The notes: generated from the sequence alone by a model not told the origin. Positions 1 through 11,577 are shown, counted from the stretch's first letter. The stretch: 52,886 nucleotides of DNA from Enhydrobacter aerosaccus (GCA_903839865.1 CAIMEE010000445.1:1-52886), one strand, 5' to 3'. Numbers and translations: made by a program.

Positions 1-138
<138 letters not shown>

Positions 139-161
139 CGAGCCACAGGCGAGTACAGATC

Positions 162-482
162 ATGGCGATGGACAACACCAATATCCGCATCAGGCTGAAG
201 GCCTTCGATCATCGCGTTCTCGATGCATCGACGACTGAGATCGTCAGCACGGCCAAGCGGACCGGCGCGACGGTCCGCGGGCCGATCCCGCTGCCGACGG
301 GTATCGAGAAGTTCACCGTCAACCGTTCGCCGCACATCGACAAGAAGTCGCGTGAGCAGTTCGAGATTCGCACCCACAAGCGCGTTCTCGATATCGTCGA
401 CCCGACGCCGCAGACCGTGGACGCGCTGATGAAGCTCGACCTCGCCTCCGGCGTGGACGTCGAGATCAAGCTCGGCGCCTAG
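162..482 (+). CDS. rpsJ: 30S ribosomal protein uS10 (NusE)
   Basis: Protein of the 30S head; as NusE it also pairs with NusB in transcription antitermination. The 106-residue product carries family landmarks: [10 protein letters not shown] at 9-18, GPIPLPT at 40-46 and [13 protein letters not shown] at 56-68. Two in-frame ATGs (162 and 168) give products differing by two residues. Neither has a strong ribosome-binding site; the nearest purine run is at about 148-153, so the start is uncertain by six bases. It opens the S10 cluster, 23 bases before rplC. Confidence 0.97.
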   Translation: MAMDNTNIRIRLKAFDHRVLDASTTEIVSTAKRTGATVRGPIPLPTGIEKFTVNRSPHIDKKSREQFEIRTHKRVLDIVDPTPQTVDALMKLDLASGVDVEIKLGA

Positions 483-505
483 GGAAAAGGGAAGAGGAAC
501 AGACC

Positions 506-1237
506 ATGCGTTGCGGTCTCGTCGCCCAGAAGGTTGGCATGACCCGCGTCTTCAATGACGCCGGGGAGCATGTGCCGGTTACCGTTCTGAAGATTGAAAC
601 ATTGCAGGTTGTCGCCGTCCGCTCGGAAGAGAAGGACAAGTACACGGCGGTGCAGCTCGGCTATGGCAAGGCCAAGGTGAAGAACGTGAGCCAGCCGATG
701 CGCGGCCACTTCGCCAAGGCCAAGGTCGAGCCGAAGAAGAAGCTCATCGAATTCCGCGTCGCCAAGGACGCCGTTCTCGAAGTCGGCGCCGAGCTTGTGC
801 CGAGCCACTTCGTGCCAGGCCAATTCGTCGATGTCGTCGGCACCACGAAGGGCCGCGGCTTCACCGGCTCGATGGTGCGCTGGAACTTCCACGGCCTCGA
901 AGCCTCGCACGGCGTGTCGGTCTCGCACCGTTCGCATGGCTCGACCGGTAACCGCCAGGATCCGGGCCGTACCTTCCCGGGCAAGAAGATGGCCGGTCAC
1001 TACGGCAGCGAGCGCGTGACCACGCAGAACCTCAAGGTCGTCGCCACCGACGACGAGAAGGGTCTGCTGCTGGTGTCGGGCGCCGTTCCGGGTGCCAACA
1101 ACGGATTCATCATCGTCAAGGACGCGTCGAAGAAGGCCCGTCACAAGGATGCCCCGTACCCCGCCGGCCTGCGCAAGGCTGCCGCGGAAGCGAAGGCGCC
1201 CGAGGCTCCGGCGGCTGACGCCGCTCCGCAGGCTTAA
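506..1237 (+). CDS. rplC: 50S ribosomal protein uL3
   Basis: Early-assembly 50S protein whose loop reaches towards the peptidyl-transferase centre. The signature GNRQDPGR lies near residues 148-155, and Gln151 is the residue methylated by PrmB in other bacteria. At 243 residues it is about 35 longer than the E. coli protein. The excess is an Ala/Pro/Glu-rich tail after about residue 215, low complexity and probably disordered. The start has a purine-rich site (gaagaggaaca) just upstream. The next gene begins nine bases after the stop. Confidence 0.97.
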   Translation: MRCGLVAQKVGMTRVFNDAGEHVPVTVLKIETLQVVAVRSEEKDKYTAVQLGYGKAKVKNVSQPMRGHFAKAKVEPKKKLIEFRVAKDAVLEVGAELVPSHFVPGQFVDVVGTTKGRGFTGSMVRWNFHGLEASHGVSVSHRSHGSTGNRQDPGRTFPGKKMAGHYGSERVTTQNLKVVATDDEKGLLLVSGAVPGANNGFIIVKDASKKARHKDAPYPAGLRKAAAEAKAPEAPAADAAPQA

Positions 1238-1246
1238 GGACAGGTC

Positions 1247-1867
1247 ATGAAGATCGCAGTCAAAACCATCGAGGGCGGCAGCGCCGGCGAGATCGATCTC
1301 GCCGATGCGGTGTTCGGCGCCCCCGTTCGCCAGGACATCCTGCACCGCTGCGTCGTGTGGCAGCTGTCGCGCCGCCAGCAGGGCACGCACAAGACCAAGG
1401 GCCGCGCCGAAGTGACGGCGACGGCCAAGAAGATGTACGCCCAGAAGGGCACCGGACAGGCCCGTCACGGCAACCAGGCGGCCCCGCAGTTCCGCGGCGG
1501 CGGCAAGGCGTTCGGCCCGGTCGTGCGCAGCCATGCATCGGAGCTTCCCAAGAAGGTCCGCAAGCTGGCCCTTCGCACGGCGCTCTCGTCCAAGGCAGCC
1601 GAAGGCAAGCTGATCATCCTCGACTCCGCCACGATGGCAGAGCCGAAGACGGCCAAGCTCAAGGGTCATTTCGGCAAGCTCGGCGTGTCGAGCGTGCTGG
1701 TGATCGCCGGCGCCGAGGTCGACGTGAACTTCGCGCGCGCCGCGGCCAATCTCGCCCACACCGACGTGCTGCCGCAGCAGGGCGCCAACGTCTACGACAT
1801 CCTGCGCCACGATACGCTGGTGCTGACCAAGGATGCCGTGAAGCATCTCGAGGAGCGCCTGCAATGA
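1247..1867 (+). CDS. rplD: 50S ribosomal protein uL4
   Basis: 50S protein whose extended loop lines the peptide exit tunnel. In E. coli it also represses its own S10 operon; nothing here shows whether that holds in this organism. The product is 206 residues, normal for the family, with the basic loop [15 protein letters not shown] and the following GGGKAFGP segment intact. A site (aaggacagg) precedes the ATG. The TGA stop overlaps the ATG of rplW in an ATGA, suggesting coupled translation. Confidence 0.97.
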   Translation: MKIAVKTIEGGSAGEIDLADAVFGAPVRQDILHRCVVWQLSRRQQGTHKTKGRAEVTATAKKMYAQKGTGQARHGNQAAPQFRGGGKAFGPVVRSHASELPKKVRKLALRTALSSKAAEGKLIILDSATMAEPKTAKLKGHFGKLGVSSVLVIAGAEVDVNFARAAANLAHTDVLPQQGANVYDILRHDTLVLTKDAVKHLEERLQ

Positions 1868-2187
1868 GCGCGAAAGTTTACGCCAAGGCCGTCGTGTCGC
1901 GTGCGCGCATGTACGAAGTGATCCGCGCGCCGCTGATCACGGAAAAGACGACGAACGGCTCGGAGCACAGCCAGGTGACCTTCAAGGTCTCCGCCGATGC
2001 GACCAAGCCCGAGATCAAGCAGGCCGTCGAAGGCCTGTTCAAGGTCAAGGTGAAGGCGGTCAACACGGTCACGGTGAAGGGCAAGAAGAAGCTCTTCAAG
2101 GGCCGTCCGGGTGTCCGCAGCGACTGGAAGAAAGCGATCGTCTCGCTGGTCGAGGGTCACAAGATCGACGTGACCACGGGCCTGTAG
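1864..2187 (+). CDS. rplW: 50S ribosomal protein uL23
   Basis: Protein at the tunnel exit, where trigger factor and SRP dock. I start it at the ATG overlapping the rplD stop, giving 107 residues. An internal ATG at 1909 ([13 protein letters not shown]) would give a form closer to the shortest homologues and cannot be excluded. Family features are [10 protein letters not shown] near the N terminus and the basic loop [13 protein letters not shown] near residues 73-85. The open frame extends upstream inside rplD, but that part is not coding in this frame. Confidence 0.95.
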   Translation: MSAKVYAKAVVSRARMYEVIRAPLITEKTTNGSEHSQVTFKVSADATKPEIKQAVEGLFKVKVKAVNTVTVKGKKKLFKGRPGVRSDWKKAIVSLVEGHKIDVTTGL

Positions 2188-2202
2188 GACAAGGGAACGA
2201 AA

Positions 2203-3033
2203 ATGGCTCTTAAAACTTACAAGCCGATCACGCCGTCGCTCCGACAGCTGGTCATCGTCGACCGCTCGGGCCTCTGGAAGGGCAAGCCGGTCAAGGCGCT
2301 GACGCGCGGCAAGACCAACACCGGCGGCCGCAACAACCACGGCCGCATTACGAGCAACCACATGGGCGGCGGTCACAAGCGCCGTCTGCGCCTGATCGAC
2401 TTCAAGCGCCGCAAGTTCGACCAGGTCGCGACCGTTGAGCGCCTCGAGTACGATCCCAACCGCTCGGCCTTCATCGCGCTGGTGAAGTACGCCGATGGCG
2501 AGCTCTCCTACATCCTGGCTCCGCAGCGCCTCAAGGCCGGCGACCAGGTCGTGTCGGGGGAGCGCGTGGACATCAAGCCGGGCAACGCCATGCCGCTGGC
2601 CAACATGCCGGTCGGCACGATCGTGCACAACGTCGAGATGAAGAAGGGCCGCGGCGGCCAGATTGCCCGCTCCGCCGGCACCTACGCTCAGCTCGTCGGC
2701 AAGGACGCGGGCTACGCCCAGATCAAGCTCAACTCGGGCGAGCTGCGCCTGGTGCCGGGCGAGTGCCTGGCGACCGTGGGCGCGGTCTCGAACCCGGACA
2801 ACCAGAACATCGTGCTCGGCAAGGCTGGTCGCTCGCGCTGGCTCGGCATCCGTCCGACCACCCGCGGCGTCGCCATGAACCCTGTCGATCATCCGCACGG
2901 CGGCGGCGAAGGCCGCACCTCGGGTGGCCGTCATCCGGTCACGCCGTGGGGCAAGCCGACCAAGGGCAAGAAGACCCGCAAGAACAAGTCGACGGACAAG
3001 CTGATCATCCGTCGCCGTCATGCGACCCGCTAG
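2203..3033 (+). CDS. rplB: 50S ribosomal protein uL2
   Basis: Large 50S protein needed for subunit association and peptidyl-transferase function. The 276-residue length is standard. The diagnostic stretch [14 protein letters not shown] (about residues 225-238) includes the conserved histidine near the catalytic centre. The N terminus ([14 protein letters not shown]) and the basic C-terminal tail are also typical. A site (aagggaacg) sits just before the ATG. The gene is between rplW and rpsS with 10-15 base gaps, as expected for the S10 cluster. Confidence 0.98.
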   Translation: MALKTYKPITPSLRQLVIVDRSGLWKGKPVKALTRGKTNTGGRNNHGRITSNHMGGGHKRRLRLIDFKRRKFDQVATVERLEYDPNRSAFIALVKYADGELSYILAPQRLKAGDQVVSGERVDIKPGNAMPLANMPVGTIVHNVEMKKGRGGQIARSAGTYAQLVGKDAGYAQIKLNSGELRLVPGECLATVGAVSNPDNQNIVLGKAGRSRWLGIRPTTRGVAMNPVDHPHGGGEGRTSGGRHPVTPWGKPTKGKKTRKNKSTDKLIIRRRHATR

Positions 3034-3043
3034 GAGATAGAAA

Positions 3044-3322
3044 GTGGCACGTTCCGTCTGGAAGGGTCCCTTCGTAGAAGGCAGCCTGATCAAGAAGGTC
3101 GAGAAGGCGAGCTCGAACGTTCGCAGCGAAGTGATCAAGACCTGGTCGCGCCGCTCGACGATCCTGCCGCAGTTCGTCGGGCTGACGTTCGGCGTCTACA
3201 ACGGCAAGAAGTTCATCCCGGTGGCCGTCACCGAGGAAATGGTCGGTCACAAGCTCGGCGAGTTCTCGCCGACGCGGACCTTTACGTCCCACGCGGGCGA
3301 CAAGAAGGTTTCGAAGGATTAG
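3044..3322 (+). CDS. rpsS: 30S ribosomal protein uS19
   Basis: Protein of the 30S head that contacts uS13 and the A-site side of the decoding region. The 92-residue product begins at a GTG, read as Met, preceded by ggagatagaaa. The N-terminal RSVWKGPFV and the C-terminal [13 protein letters not shown] segments are characteristic. No in-frame ATG lies close by that would keep the conserved N terminus, so the GTG is well supported. Its stop is three bases before the rplV start. Confidence 0.97.
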   Translation: MARSVWKGPFVEGSLIKKVEKASSNVRSEVIKTWSRRSTILPQFVGLTFGVYNGKKFIPVAVTEEMVGHKLGEFSPTRTFTSHAGDKKVSKD

Positions 3323-3325
3323 CCG

Positions 3326-3712
3326 ATGAGCAAGCAAGCCACTCCCCGCCGCGAGGCGGACAACGAGGCGAAGGCCGTGCTGCGGACCATCCGCATCAGC
3401 CCGCGCAAGCTCGACCTGGTCGCCGCCACGATCCGCGGCAAGAAGGCCTCGCTCGCGGTCAACGAGCTCACCTTCTCCAAGAAGCGCATCGCCATCGACG
3501 TGAAGAAGGCGCTGAACTCGGCGATCGCCAATGCCGAGAACAACCACAACCTCGACGTCGACCGTCTGATCGTGGCCGAAGCCTCGGTCGGCAAGGGCCT
3601 CGTCATGAAGCGCTTCCAGACCCGCGGCCGTGGCAAGGCAGCAGGCATCCAGAAGCCGTTCAGCCATCTCACCATCGTGGTGCGCGAGCGCCCCGAGGCG
3701 GAGGAAAAGTAA
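3326..3712 (+). CDS. rplV: 50S ribosomal protein uL22
   Basis: Protein whose beta-hairpin forms the tunnel constriction with uL4; changes there can give macrolide resistance. The 128-residue product has the [11 protein letters not shown] segment near residues 23-33 and the hairpin end around [11 protein letters not shown] at about 101-111. It begins three bases after rpsS and ends one base before the rpsC ATG, so translation is probably coupled. Nothing is unusual in the hairpin tip as far as I can see. Confidence 0.97.
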   Translation: MSKQATPRREADNEAKAVLRTIRISPRKLDLVAATIRGKKASLAVNELTFSKKRIAIDVKKALNSAIANAENNHNLDVDRLIVAEASVGKGLVMKRFQTRGRGKAAGIQKPFSHLTIVVRERPEAEEK

Positions 3713-3713
3713 A

Positions 3714-4424
3714 ATGGGTCAAAAGGTAAATCCGATCGGGCTGCGTCTCGGCATCAACCGGACCTGGGACTCGCGCTGGTACGCCGAAGGCGCGGAATAT
3801 TCGACGATGCTCCACGAGGACATCGCGATCCGCAAGGTGCTGCACAAGCGCCTGAACCAGGCGGGTGTCGCCAAGATCGTCATCGAGCGTCCGGCCAAGC
3901 GCGCCCGCGTCACGATCCACACCGCCCGTCCGGGCGTCGTGATCGGCAAGAAGGGCGCCGACATCGAGAAGCTGCGCGGCGACCTCGCCAAGATGACCAA
4001 GGGTGAAGTGGCCCTGAACATCGTCGAGATCCGCAAGCCCGAGATCGACTCCACGCTGATCGCCGAGAACATCGCCCAGCAGCTCGAGCGCCGCGTCGCC
4101 TTCCGTCGCGCCATGAAGCGCGCCGTGCAGTCGGCGATGCGCCTTGGCGCCGGCGGCATCCGCATCAATTGCTCGGGCCGCCTCGGCGGTTCTGAAATCG
4201 CCCGCATGGAGTGGTATCGCGAAGGCCGCGTGCCGCTGCACACGCTGCGTGCCGACATCGACTACGGTGTCGCGACGGCCTTCACCACCTTCGGCACCTG
4301 CGGCGTGAAGGTCTGGGTGTTCAAGGGCGAGATCATGGCGCACGACCCGATGGCGCACGACAAGCGCGCCGAGGAAGCCGCACCGCAACGCACGCCGGCG
4401 CGTGTCGAGCAGAGGGACGCGTAA
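3714..4424 (+). CDS. rpsC: 30S ribosomal protein uS3
   Basis: 30S protein at the mRNA entry channel, with helicase-like activity in the intact ribosome. The 236-residue product starts [13 protein letters not shown], the near-invariant family start, which fixes the ATG at 3714 although the frame is open further upstream. A KH domain follows with GKKG at 78-81. The [11 protein letters not shown] motif lies near residues 152-162. The last 20 residues are charged and not conserved, as usual. Confidence 0.97.
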   Translation: MGQKVNPIGLRLGINRTWDSRWYAEGAEYSTMLHEDIAIRKVLHKRLNQAGVAKIVIERPAKRARVTIHTARPGVVIGKKGADIEKLRGDLAKMTKGEVALNIVEIRKPEIDSTLIAENIAQQLERRVAFRRAMKRAVQSAMRLGAGGIRINCSGRLGGSEIARMEWYREGRVPLHTLRADIDYGVATAFTTFGTCGVKVWVFKGEIMAHDPMAHDKRAEEAAPQRTPARVEQRDA

Positions 4425-4430
4425 GAAGTC

Positions 4431-4850
4431 ATGCTGTCACCCAAGCGCACGAAATACCGCAAGCAGTTCAAGGGCCGCATCAGCGGCGCTGCCAAGGGCG
4501 GGTTCAACCTCGACTTCGGCTCCTTTGGGCTGAAGGCGATGGAGCCGGACCGCCTGACCGCGCGCCAGATCGAGGCCGCCCGCCGCGCCATCACGCGTCA
4601 CATGAAGCGTGCCGGCCGCGTCTGGATCCGGGTGTTCCCGGACGTACCGGTCTCGAAGAAGCCTGCCGAAGTCCGCATGGGCTCCGGCAAGGGCGCGCCA
4701 GAATTCTGGGCCGCCCGCGTGAAGCCGGGCCGCATCCTGTTCGAGCTCGAGGGCGTGACGCCGCTCGTCGCCAAGGAAGCGCTGGCCCTGGGGGCCGCCA
4801 AACTGCCGATCAGGACGCGCTTCGTGAGCCGCGTCGGCGCCGAAGGTTAA
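4431..4850 (+). CDS. rplP: 50S ribosomal protein uL16
   Basis: 50S protein near the A-site tRNA elbow, added late in assembly. The 139-residue product has the typical start [15 protein letters not shown], and the conserved loop [12 protein letters not shown] near residues 82-93 that approaches the tRNA. It begins six bases after the rpsC stop, with aagaag just before the ATG. Length and motifs are standard. Confidence 0.97.
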   Translation: MLSPKRTKYRKQFKGRISGAAKGGFNLDFGSFGLKAMEPDRLTARQIEAARRAITRHMKRAGRVWIRVFPDVPVSKKPAEVRMGSGKGAPEFWAARVKPGRILFELEGVTPLVAKEALALGAAKLPIRTRFVSRVGAEG

Positions 4851-4861
4851 GGAAGAAAGCC

Positions 4862-5053
4862 ATGAAGGCCACTGATCTCCGTCCGAAGACCAAAGACGAG
4901 CTCAAGAGCGAGCTCGGCAACCTGCGCAAGGAAGCTTTCAACCTGCGCTTTCAGAAGGCCGGCGGACAGCTCGGCAAGACCGGTCGCGTGCGCCAGGTGC
5001 GCCGTGACATCGCTCGCATCAAGACGGTGCTCGGCGAAAAGGCCGCGGGTTAA
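4862..5053 (+). CDS. rpmC: 50S ribosomal protein uL29
   Basis: Small two-helix protein near the tunnel exit. The 63-residue product begins [14 protein letters not shown], and ends with the helix [17 protein letters not shown] typical of the family. A clear site (aaggaagaaagcc) precedes the ATG and decides the start within a frame that is open far upstream. It lies 11 bases after rplP and 10 before rpsQ, as in most S10 clusters. Confidence 0.96.
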   Translation: MKATDLRPKTKDELKSELGNLRKEAFNLRFQKAGGQLGKTGRVRQVRRDIARIKTVLGEKAAG

Positions 5054-5063
5054 GGAGTCGTAA

Positions 5064-5312
5064 ATGCCGAAGCGAATTCTCGAAGGCGTCGTCGTCAGCG
5101 ACAAGATGGACAAGACCATCGTCGTGAAAGTCGAGCGGCGCGTTCAGCATCCGATCTACAAGAAGATCATCCGTCGCTCCAAGAAGTATCACGCTCACGA
5201 CGAAACCAACGCCTTCAAGGGCAAGGTCGGCCAGAACGTGAAGATCCGGGAGTGCCGTCCGCTGTCGAAGACCAAGAACTGGGAAGTTCTGGTCGACGGC
5301 GCCAAGGCTTAA
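5064..5312 (+). CDS. rpsQ: 30S ribosomal protein uS17
   Basis: Early-binding 30S body protein with an OB fold. The 82-residue product contains [18 protein letters not shown] near the N terminus, and the [11 protein letters not shown] segment near residues 65-75, both family landmarks. The site aaggagtcgtaa precedes the ATG. It closes the S10 part of the cluster; rplN follows after ten bases with no visible terminator or promoter, so the S10 and spc parts are probably read through. Confidence 0.97.
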   Translation: MPKRILEGVVVSDKMDKTIVVKVERRVQHPIYKKIIRRSKKYHAHDETNAFKGKVGQNVKIRECRPLSKTKNWEVLVDGAKA

Positions 5313-5322
5313 GCAGGGCAAC

Positions 5323-5691
5323 ATGATCCAGGTACAAACCAACCTCGAGGTCGCCGACAATTCGGGCGCCCGCCGAGTAATGTGCATCAAGGTGCTGGGC
5401 GGCTCGCGCCGCAAGTATGCCAGCGTCGGCGATGTCATCGTGGTGTCCATCAAGGAAGCCATTCCGCGCGGCCGCGTGAAAAAGGGCGAAGTCCATCGCG
5501 CCGTCGTCGTACGGACCTCGTTCCCGCTGCGCCGCGTCGACGGCTCGGCGATCCGTTTCGACCGCAACGCCGCCGTCCTCCTCAGCAAGCAGGACGAGCC
5601 GATCGGCACCCGTATCTTCGGACCGGTCACTCGCGAGCTGCGCGCCAAGAAGTTCATGAAGATCATCTCGCTCGCGCCGGAGGTCCTGTAA
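5323..5691 (+). CDS. rplN: 50S ribosomal protein uL14
   Basis: 50S interface protein that contacts 16S rRNA helix 14 and is the target of the silencing factor RsfS. The product is exactly 122 residues, the usual length, starting [16 protein letters not shown]. The signature [11 protein letters not shown] and the closing IISLAPEVL are both present. It is the first gene of the spc cluster, four bases before rplX. Confidence 0.98.
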   Translation: MIQVQTNLEVADNSGARRVMCIKVLGGSRRKYASVGDVIVVSIKEAIPRGRVKKGEVHRAVVVRTSFPLRRVDGSAIRFDRNAAVLLSKQDEPIGTRIFGPVTRELRAKKFMKIISLAPEVL

Positions 5692-5694
5692 TCC

Positions 5695-6018
5695 ATGGCC
5701 GCTAAGATGAAGATCCGTAAGGGCGACCGCGTGAAGGTCATCACCGGCCGCAGCAAGGGCAAGGTGGGCGACGTCTTGCGCGTCATCGCCGCCGAGCAGC
5801 GTGTCGTGGTGTCGGGCGTGAACATGATCAAGCGCCATACCAAGCCTGGCCGCACGGATGCCGGTGGCATCGTCGAGCGCGAGGCCGCGATCCACGTCTC
5901 CAACGTGGCGATCCTCGATCCCAAGTCCGACAAGCCGACCAAAATCGGCTTCAAGTTCCTCGAAGACGGCCGAAAAGTGCGCATCGCGCGCGGTTCGGGC
6001 GAAACACTAGACCGCTAG
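5695..6018 (+). CDS. rplX: 50S ribosomal protein uL24
   Basis: Assembly-initiator protein of the 50S subunit. The 107-residue product has a KOW motif at about residues 10-27 ([17 protein letters not shown]). A second conserved block around [11 protein letters not shown] follows. It begins four bases after the rplN stop. The N-terminal [11 protein letters not shown] offers an alternative ATG at 5707; the upstream ATG keeps the usual length. Confidence 0.96.
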   Translation: MAAKMKIRKGDRVKVITGRSKGKVGDVLRVIAAEQRVVVSGVNMIKRHTKPGRTDAGGIVEREAAIHVSNVAILDPKSDKPTKIGFKFLEDGRKVRIARGSGETLDR

Positions 6019-6029
6019 GAGCCAGGGTT

Positions 6030-6572
6030 ATGCCCGCGCGTCTGCAAGAGCACTACACGTCCACCGTCCGCGAAGCGCTGACCAAGGAGTTCTCCTACAA
6101 GAACCCCATGGAAGTGCCGAAGCTCGACAAGATCGTCATCAACATGGGCGTCGGCGAGGCGGTCAACGATCGCAAGGCCGTTGACGGCGCCGTGGCCGAC
6201 CTGACGGCGATCACCGGCCAGAAGCCGGTCATTACCAAGTCGAAGCTTTCGATCGCCACCTTCAAGCTGCGCGAGAACATGGCGATCGGCGCCAAGGTCA
6301 CGCTCCGCCGCGATCGCATGTACGAATTCATCGATCGTCTGATCAACATCGCCCTGCCGCGCGTCCGCGACTTCCGCGGGCTGAACGGCAAGTCGTTCGA
6401 CGGCCGCGGCAACTTCGCCATGGGTCTCAAGGAGCAGATCGTGTTCCCCGAGATCGAGTACGACAAGGTCGACATGGTGCGCGGCATGGACATCATCATC
6501 TGCACGACAGCGAAGACGGACGCCGAAGCACGAGCGCTTCTCAAGGCTTTCGACTTCCCGTTCGTGAACTGA
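6030..6572 (+). CDS. rplE: 50S ribosomal protein uL5
   Basis: 5S rRNA-binding protein of the central protuberance that contacts P-site tRNA. The 180-residue product has the conserved [11 protein letters not shown] (about 33-43), [11 protein letters not shown] (about 109-119) and [14 protein letters not shown] (about 133-146). The site aggagccagggtt precedes the ATG. Length, motifs and position between rplX and rpsN are all standard. Confidence 0.97.
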   Translation: MPARLQEHYTSTVREALTKEFSYKNPMEVPKLDKIVINMGVGEAVNDRKAVDGAVADLTAITGQKPVITKSKLSIATFKLRENMAIGAKVTLRRDRMYEFIDRLINIALPRVRDFRGLNGKSFDGRGNFAMGLKEQIVFPEIEYDKVDMVRGMDIIICTTAKTDAEARALLKAFDFPFVN

Positions 6573-6587
6573 GGCCGGAGAAAAGAC

Positions 6588-6893
6588 ATGGCCAAGAAGA
6601 GCTCGATCGAAAAGAACAACCGCCGCGCCAAGATGGCGAAGCAGTACGCCGGCAAGCGCGCCAAGCTGAAGGCGATGGCAGTCGACAACAAGCTGTCGCC
6701 GGAAGAGCGCTTCGGCGCCCGGCTCAAGCTTGCCGAGCTGCCGCGCAATTCCTCGCCGACGCGCATCCGCAACCGGTGCACGCTCACCGGCCGGCCGCGC
6801 GCCGTCTATCGCAAATTCAAGCTGTCGCGCCTTGCGCTTCGCCAGCTCGCGTCGTCGGGTGCTCTGCCCGGCGTCGTGAAGTCCAGCTGGTAA
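6588..6893 (+). CDS. rpsN: 30S ribosomal protein uS14, zinc-free form
   Basis: 30S head protein close to uS3 and uS10. The 101-residue product is the long form typical of Proteobacteria. The CxxC pairs of the short zinc form are absent, and the only Cys lies in [16 protein letters not shown] (about 63-78). A site (ggccggagaaaag) precedes the ATG. This is the usual proteobacterial version and suggests no zinc-responsive control at this locus. Confidence 0.97.
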   Translation: MAKKSSIEKNNRRAKMAKQYAGKRAKLKAMAVDNKLSPEERFGARLKLAELPRNSSPTRIRNRCTLTGRPRAVYRKFKLSRLALRQLASSGALPGVVKSSW

Positions 6894-6909
6894 CGGGGGA
6901 CCGTAGACC

Positions 6910-7305
6910 ATGATGACCGATCCAGTCGGCGATTTGCTGACCCGCATCCGTAACGGCCAGTCCGCACGCCTCGACAGCGTGACGGTTCCGGCCTCGCGCA
7001 TGCGCTCCAACGTTCTCGACGTGCTCCAGCGCGAAGGCTACATCCGCGGCTGGTTCGAGGAAGAACTTCGCAAGGGCGTGAAGGAACTTCGCGTCGAGCT
7101 GAAGTACGACAACGGCCTTCCGGTCATCAAGGAGATCAAGCGCGTCTCCACGCCGGGCCGCCGCGTCTACTCCAAGATCGTCGACCTGCCGCGCCACTTC
7201 AACGGCCTCGGCATCTCGATCCTGTCGACCCCGCGCGGTGTCATGTCCGACGCCGAAGCACGCGCTGCCAATGTCGGCGGCGAAGTCCTCTGCAAGGTGT
7301 TCTGA
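6910..7305 (+). CDS. rpsH: 30S ribosomal protein uS8
   Basis: Central 30S assembly protein that binds 16S helix 21; in E. coli it also represses the spc operon. The 131-residue product has the family start [15 protein letters not shown] and ends with [19 protein letters not shown]. Two adjacent ATGs (6910 and 6913) are possible starts; the second matches the usual N terminus better. It lies 16 bases after rpsN and two before rplF. Confidence 0.97.
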   Translation: MMTDPVGDLLTRIRNGQSARLDSVTVPASRMRSNVLDVLQREGYIRGWFEEELRKGVKELRVELKYDNGLPVIKEIKRVSTPGRRVYSKIVDLPRHFNGLGISILSTPRGVMSDAEARAANVGGEVLCKVF

Positions 7306-7307
7306 GC

Positions 7308-7841
7308 ATGTCGCGCGTCGGCAAAAACCCCGTTCCCGTTCCCGCGGGCGTCACCATCGACCTCAAGGGCCAGGCCCTCAAGGTCAAGGGCAAGCGCGGC
7401 GAGCTCTCCCTCATGATCCACGATGACGTCGTCGTGGCCAAGGAAGGCGAGACCCTCACGTTCAAGCCGCGCGACGAAAGCCGCCGCGCGCGCATGCAGT
7501 GGGGCACCGCCCGCAACCTCGCGCGCAACATGGTGCGTGGCGTGTCGGACGGCTTCACCGTCAACCTCGAGATCAACGGCGTCGGCTATCGCGCCGCGGC
7601 CGATGCCAAGATGCTGAACCTGCAGCTGGGCTTCAGCCACGACGTCAAGGTTCCGATCCCCGCCGGCATCCAGATCAAGGCGATCAAGCCGACCGAGATC
7701 GAGATCACCGGCGCCGATCGCCAGAAGGTCGGGCAGCTCGCCGCGGAGATCCGCAGCCTGCGTCCGCCCGAGCCGTACAAGGGCAAGGGCATCAAGTACT
7801 CGACCGAGACGATCCGGCGCAAAGAAGGCAAGAAGAAGTAA
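7308..7841 (+). CDS. rplF: 50S ribosomal protein uL6
   Basis: 50S protein near the GTPase-factor site, made of two related domains. The 177-residue product starts [15 protein letters not shown]. The C-terminal signature [13 protein letters not shown] lies near residues 151-163 and identifies it. The start follows rpsH by two bases, so translation is probably coupled. Length is normal. Confidence 0.97.
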   Translation: MSRVGKNPVPVPAGVTIDLKGQALKVKGKRGELSLMIHDDVVVAKEGETLTFKPRDESRRARMQWGTARNLARNMVRGVSDGFTVNLEINGVGYRAAADAKMLNLQLGFSHDVKVPIPAGIQIKAIKPTEIEITGADRQKVGQLAAEIRSLRPPEPYKGKGIKYSTETIRRKEGKKK

Positions 7842-7852
7842 AGGCATCCATC

Positions 7853-8209
7853 ATGGCCGACTCCAAAGCTCTGTTCGCCCGTCGCCAGCGTCGCGCGCGT
7901 TATGCGTTGCGCAAGGCTGCCAACGGCCGTCCGCGCCTCAGCGTTTTTCGCTCGGGCAAGCACATCTACGCCCAGGTCATCGACGACCGCAAAGGCGTCA
8001 CCCTGGCTGCGGCCTCGTCGCTCGACGAGGCGCTCACGGTGAAGACCGGCGCCAACAAGGACGCAGCCACGGCCGTCGGCAAGCTGATCGCCGAGCGTGC
8101 GATCGCCGCCGGCGTCAAGACTGTCGTGTTCGATCGCGGCGGTTACCAGTATCACGGCCGCGTCGCTGCGCTGGCCACTGCCGCCCGTGAGGGCGGCCTG
8201 TCGTTCTGA
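7853..8209 (+). CDS. rplR: 50S ribosomal protein uL18
   Basis: 5S rRNA-binding protein of the central protuberance. The 118-residue product has the [16 protein letters not shown] block (about 25-40) and the closing [16 protein letters not shown] (about 92-107), both diagnostic. The ATG at 7853 gives the expected length; the frame is open well upstream within rplF but that part is not conserved. It sits 11 bases after rplF and 11 before rpsE. Confidence 0.97.
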   Translation: MADSKALFARRQRRARYALRKAANGRPRLSVFRSGKHIYAQVIDDRKGVTLAAASSLDEALTVKTGANKDAATAVGKLIAERAIAAGVKTVVFDRGGYQYHGRVAALATAAREGGLSF

Positions 8210-8220
8210 GGAGTTAGCAC

Positions 8221-8805
8221 ATGGCTCGTTCACCTTCTGGTTCCGGACGTCCGCCGCGCGAGCGTCGCGGTGGCGACCGCGATGAAGAAAACGAACTGAA
8301 AGACAAGCTGGTCACCATCAATCGCGTCGCGAAGGTGGTGAAGGGCGGACGTCGCTTCGCGTTCGCCGCGATCGTGGTCATCGGCGACCAGCGCGGCCGC
8401 GTCGGGCACGGCGCCGGCAAGGCCCGCGAGGTTCCCGAGGCGATCCGCAAGGCCACGGAAGCTGCCAAGCGCGGCCTGATCCGCGTGCCGCTGCGCGACG
8501 GCCGCACGCTCCATCACGACGTGAAGGGCCGTTTCGGCGCCGGCAAGGTGACGCTGCGCGCGGCCCCGGCCGGTACCGGCATCATCGCCGGCGGCCCGAT
8601 GCGAGCCGTCTTCGAGACGCTGGGCATCAAGGACATCGTCGCCAAGTCGGTGGGCACGTCGAACCCGCACAACATGATCAAGGCCACGTTCGTGGCCCTG
8701 GCAAAGCTCAACTCGCCGCGCATGGTCGCGACACGCCGCGGCAAGAAGGTCGGTGACCTGCTCGGCCGCCGTGACGGCGATCAGTCGGCTGAAGCGGCCG
8801 CCTGA
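8221..8805 (+). CDS. rpsE: 30S ribosomal protein uS5
   Basis: 30S protein that guards mRNA entry and decoding accuracy. The 194-residue product has a basic N-terminal extension of about 25 residues. The S5 RNA-binding domain follows ([17 protein letters not shown], about 31-47), then the C-terminal domain with [15 protein letters not shown] near residues 142-156. The site aggagttagcac precedes the ATG. Length is slightly above E. coli because of both ends. Confidence 0.97.
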   Translation: MARSPSGSGRPPRERRGGDRDEENELKDKLVTINRVAKVVKGGRRFAFAAIVVIGDQRGRVGHGAGKAREVPEAIRKATEAAKRGLIRVPLRDGRTLHHDVKGRFGAGKVTLRAAPAGTGIIAGGPMRAVFETLGIKDIVAKSVGTSNPHNMIKATFVALAKLNSPRMVATRRGKKVGDLLGRRDGDQSAEAAA

Positions 8806-8816
8806 GGAGAATGACC

Positions 8817-9011
8817 ATGGCTGACAAGAAGACGATCAAGGTCGAACAGACCGGCAGCCCGATCGGCCGCACGGTCGACCAGCACGACACGCTGAAGGGC
8901 CTGGGCCTGAACAAGCGCCACCGCACGTCGGTCCTCGAGGACACGCCGTCGGTGCGCGGCATGATCAACAAGGTGCAGCACTTGGTGCGCATCGTAGAGG
9001 AGAAGCGCTGA
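8817..9011 (+). CDS. rpmD: 50S ribosomal protein uL30
   Basis: Small 50S protein. ATGs occur at 8811 and 8817. The GGAG at 8806-8809 is only one base from the first but seven from the second, so I choose the second, giving 64 residues ([17 protein letters not shown]). The landmarks [11 protein letters not shown] and [15 protein letters not shown] are present. It overlaps nothing and sits 11 bases after rpsE. The 34-base gap to rplO shows no obvious structure. Confidence 0.95.
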   Translation: MADKKTIKVEQTGSPIGRTVDQHDTLKGLGLNKRHRTSVLEDTPSVRGMINKVQHLVRIVEEKR

Positions 9012-9045
9012 AGCCTGCTCGGGCCTAGGTGCAAAGGGAAGAACG

Positions 9046-9525
9046 ATGAAGCTGAACCAGATCGCTGACAACGAAGGCGCCCGCAAGGGCCGCATGCGCG
9101 TGGGCCGCGGCATCGGCTCCGGCAAGGGCAAGACTGCCGGCCGTGGCGTGAAGGGCCAGAAGTCGCGCACCGGCGTGGCCATCAAGGGCTTCGAGGGCGG
9201 CCAGATGCCGCTTTATCGTCGTCTCCCCAAGCGTGGCTTCCGTCCGCCGCACCAGAAGACATGGCAGGTGATCAACGTCGGTACGCTGCAGAAGGCGATC
9301 GACGACAAGAAGCTCGACGCCGGCAAGCCGATCGACAGCGCTGCGATGCTCGCGGCCGGCCTGTTCAAGAGCGCCTCGGACGGCGTCCGCCTCCTTGGCA
9401 AAGGCGAGATCAAGACCAAGATAGAAGTGAAGGTCGCTGGCGCCTCGGCGTCGGCGATTGCCGCGGTCGAGAAGGCCGGCGGCAAGGTTGAGTTGCCGCC
9501 CAAGCCTGTTGCCGAGGCGGCCTAA
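9046..9525 (+). CDS. rplO: 50S ribosomal protein uL15
   Basis: Late-assembly 50S protein. The 159-residue product has the glycine-rich basic N-terminal part [21 protein letters not shown] (read at about 23-44). The C-terminal globular part carries [15 protein letters not shown] near residues 137-151. Its start follows an aaagggaagaacg site. The next gene is secY, 25 bases on, as in nearly all bacteria. Confidence 0.97.
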   Translation: MKLNQIADNEGARKGRMRVGRGIGSGKGKTAGRGVKGQKSRTGVAIKGFEGGQMPLYRRLPKRGFRPPHQKTWQVINVGTLQKAIDDKKLDAGKPIDSAAMLAAGLFKSASDGVRLLGKGEIKTKIEVKVAGASASAIAAVEKAGGKVELPPKPVAEAA

Positions 9526-9550
9526 GTCCTTTCACACGGGGTAGCTTTCA

Positions 9551-10900
<1,350 letters not shown>

Positions 10901-10926
10901 AGCCGTGACTTCAGGGGAAGGGGACG

Positions 10927-11577
10927 ATGAACATTATTCTTCTGGGGCCGCCGGGCGCCGGAAAGGGCACTCAGGCCCAGCGGCTGCAAAGCGACCTCGG
11001 CATGGTCCAGCTCTCGACGGGTGACATGCTGCGGGCGGCGGTGGCTTCGGGGACTGAGCTTGGCAAGAAGGCCAAGGGACTGATGGAGAAGGGTGAACTG
11101 GTCCCCGACGATCTGATCGTCGGCCTGATCAAGGACCGGATCGCCCAGCCGGACTGCGCCAAGGGCTTCATCCTGGACGGCTTCCCGCGAACGGAAGCAC
11201 AGGCCAGGGCCCTGGACAAGATGCTGGCGGAGATGGCCATGAAGCTCGACCAGGTGGTCGAGATGGAAGTGGACGAAAAGGCGCTGACCGAGCGGGTCGT
11301 GGGACGTTTCACCTGTGCGAAATGTGGAACCGGCTACCACGACAGCTTCAAGCGCCCGAAGGTTGACGGTGTCTGCGATGTCTGCGGGTCGAAGGAGTTC
11401 ACCCGCCGCAAGGATGACAATGCAGAGACTATGAAGACGAGGATGGTCGCCTATCGCGCCCAGACGGAGCCGCTGCTGCCCTACTACCGGGCGCGGGGGG
11501 TCCTGAAGAAGGTCGATGGGATGGCCGCCATGGATGAGGTTTATAGTCAAATCCGCGCTGTTTTGGCAGGGGCTTGA
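10927..11577 (+). CDS. adk: Adenylate kinase, zinc-LID type
   Basis: Interconverts ATP plus AMP with two ADP in the cytosol. The 216-residue product has the P-loop GPPGAGKGT at 7-15 and the long LID domain. The LID carries two CxxC pairs (CAKC and CDVC) about 16 residues apart, which in characterised homologues bind a structural zinc; Paracoccus and Gram-positive enzymes share this. DGFPRT lies near residue 85. It sits between secY and rpsM, as in other Alphaproteobacteria. Its stop overlaps the first TTGACA-like element of the following promoter region. Confidence 0.97.
   Translation: MNIILLGPPGAGKGTQAQRLQSDLGMVQLSTGDMLRAAVASGTELGKKAKGLMEKGELVPDDLIVGLIKDRIAQPDCAKGFILDGFPRTEAQARALDKMLAEMAMKLDQVVEMEVDEKALTERVVGRFTCAKCGTGYHDSFKRPKVDGVCDVCGSKEFTRRKDDNAETMKTRMVAYRAQTEPLLPYYRARGVLKKVDGMAAMDEVYSQIRAVLAGA

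Noticed and set aside
479..1864. Minus-strand open frame of 461 codons opposite rplC and rplD
   Set aside because: Its translation is His/Arg/Leu/Ala-rich with no family motifs, as expected opposite GC-rich coding sequence; the plus-strand ribosomal genes explain the region.
10901..10926. Possible rpmJ between secY and adk
   Set aside because: Only 26 bases separate the two genes, too few for the 37-41 codon rpmJ, and no frame nearby encodes its Cys pattern.
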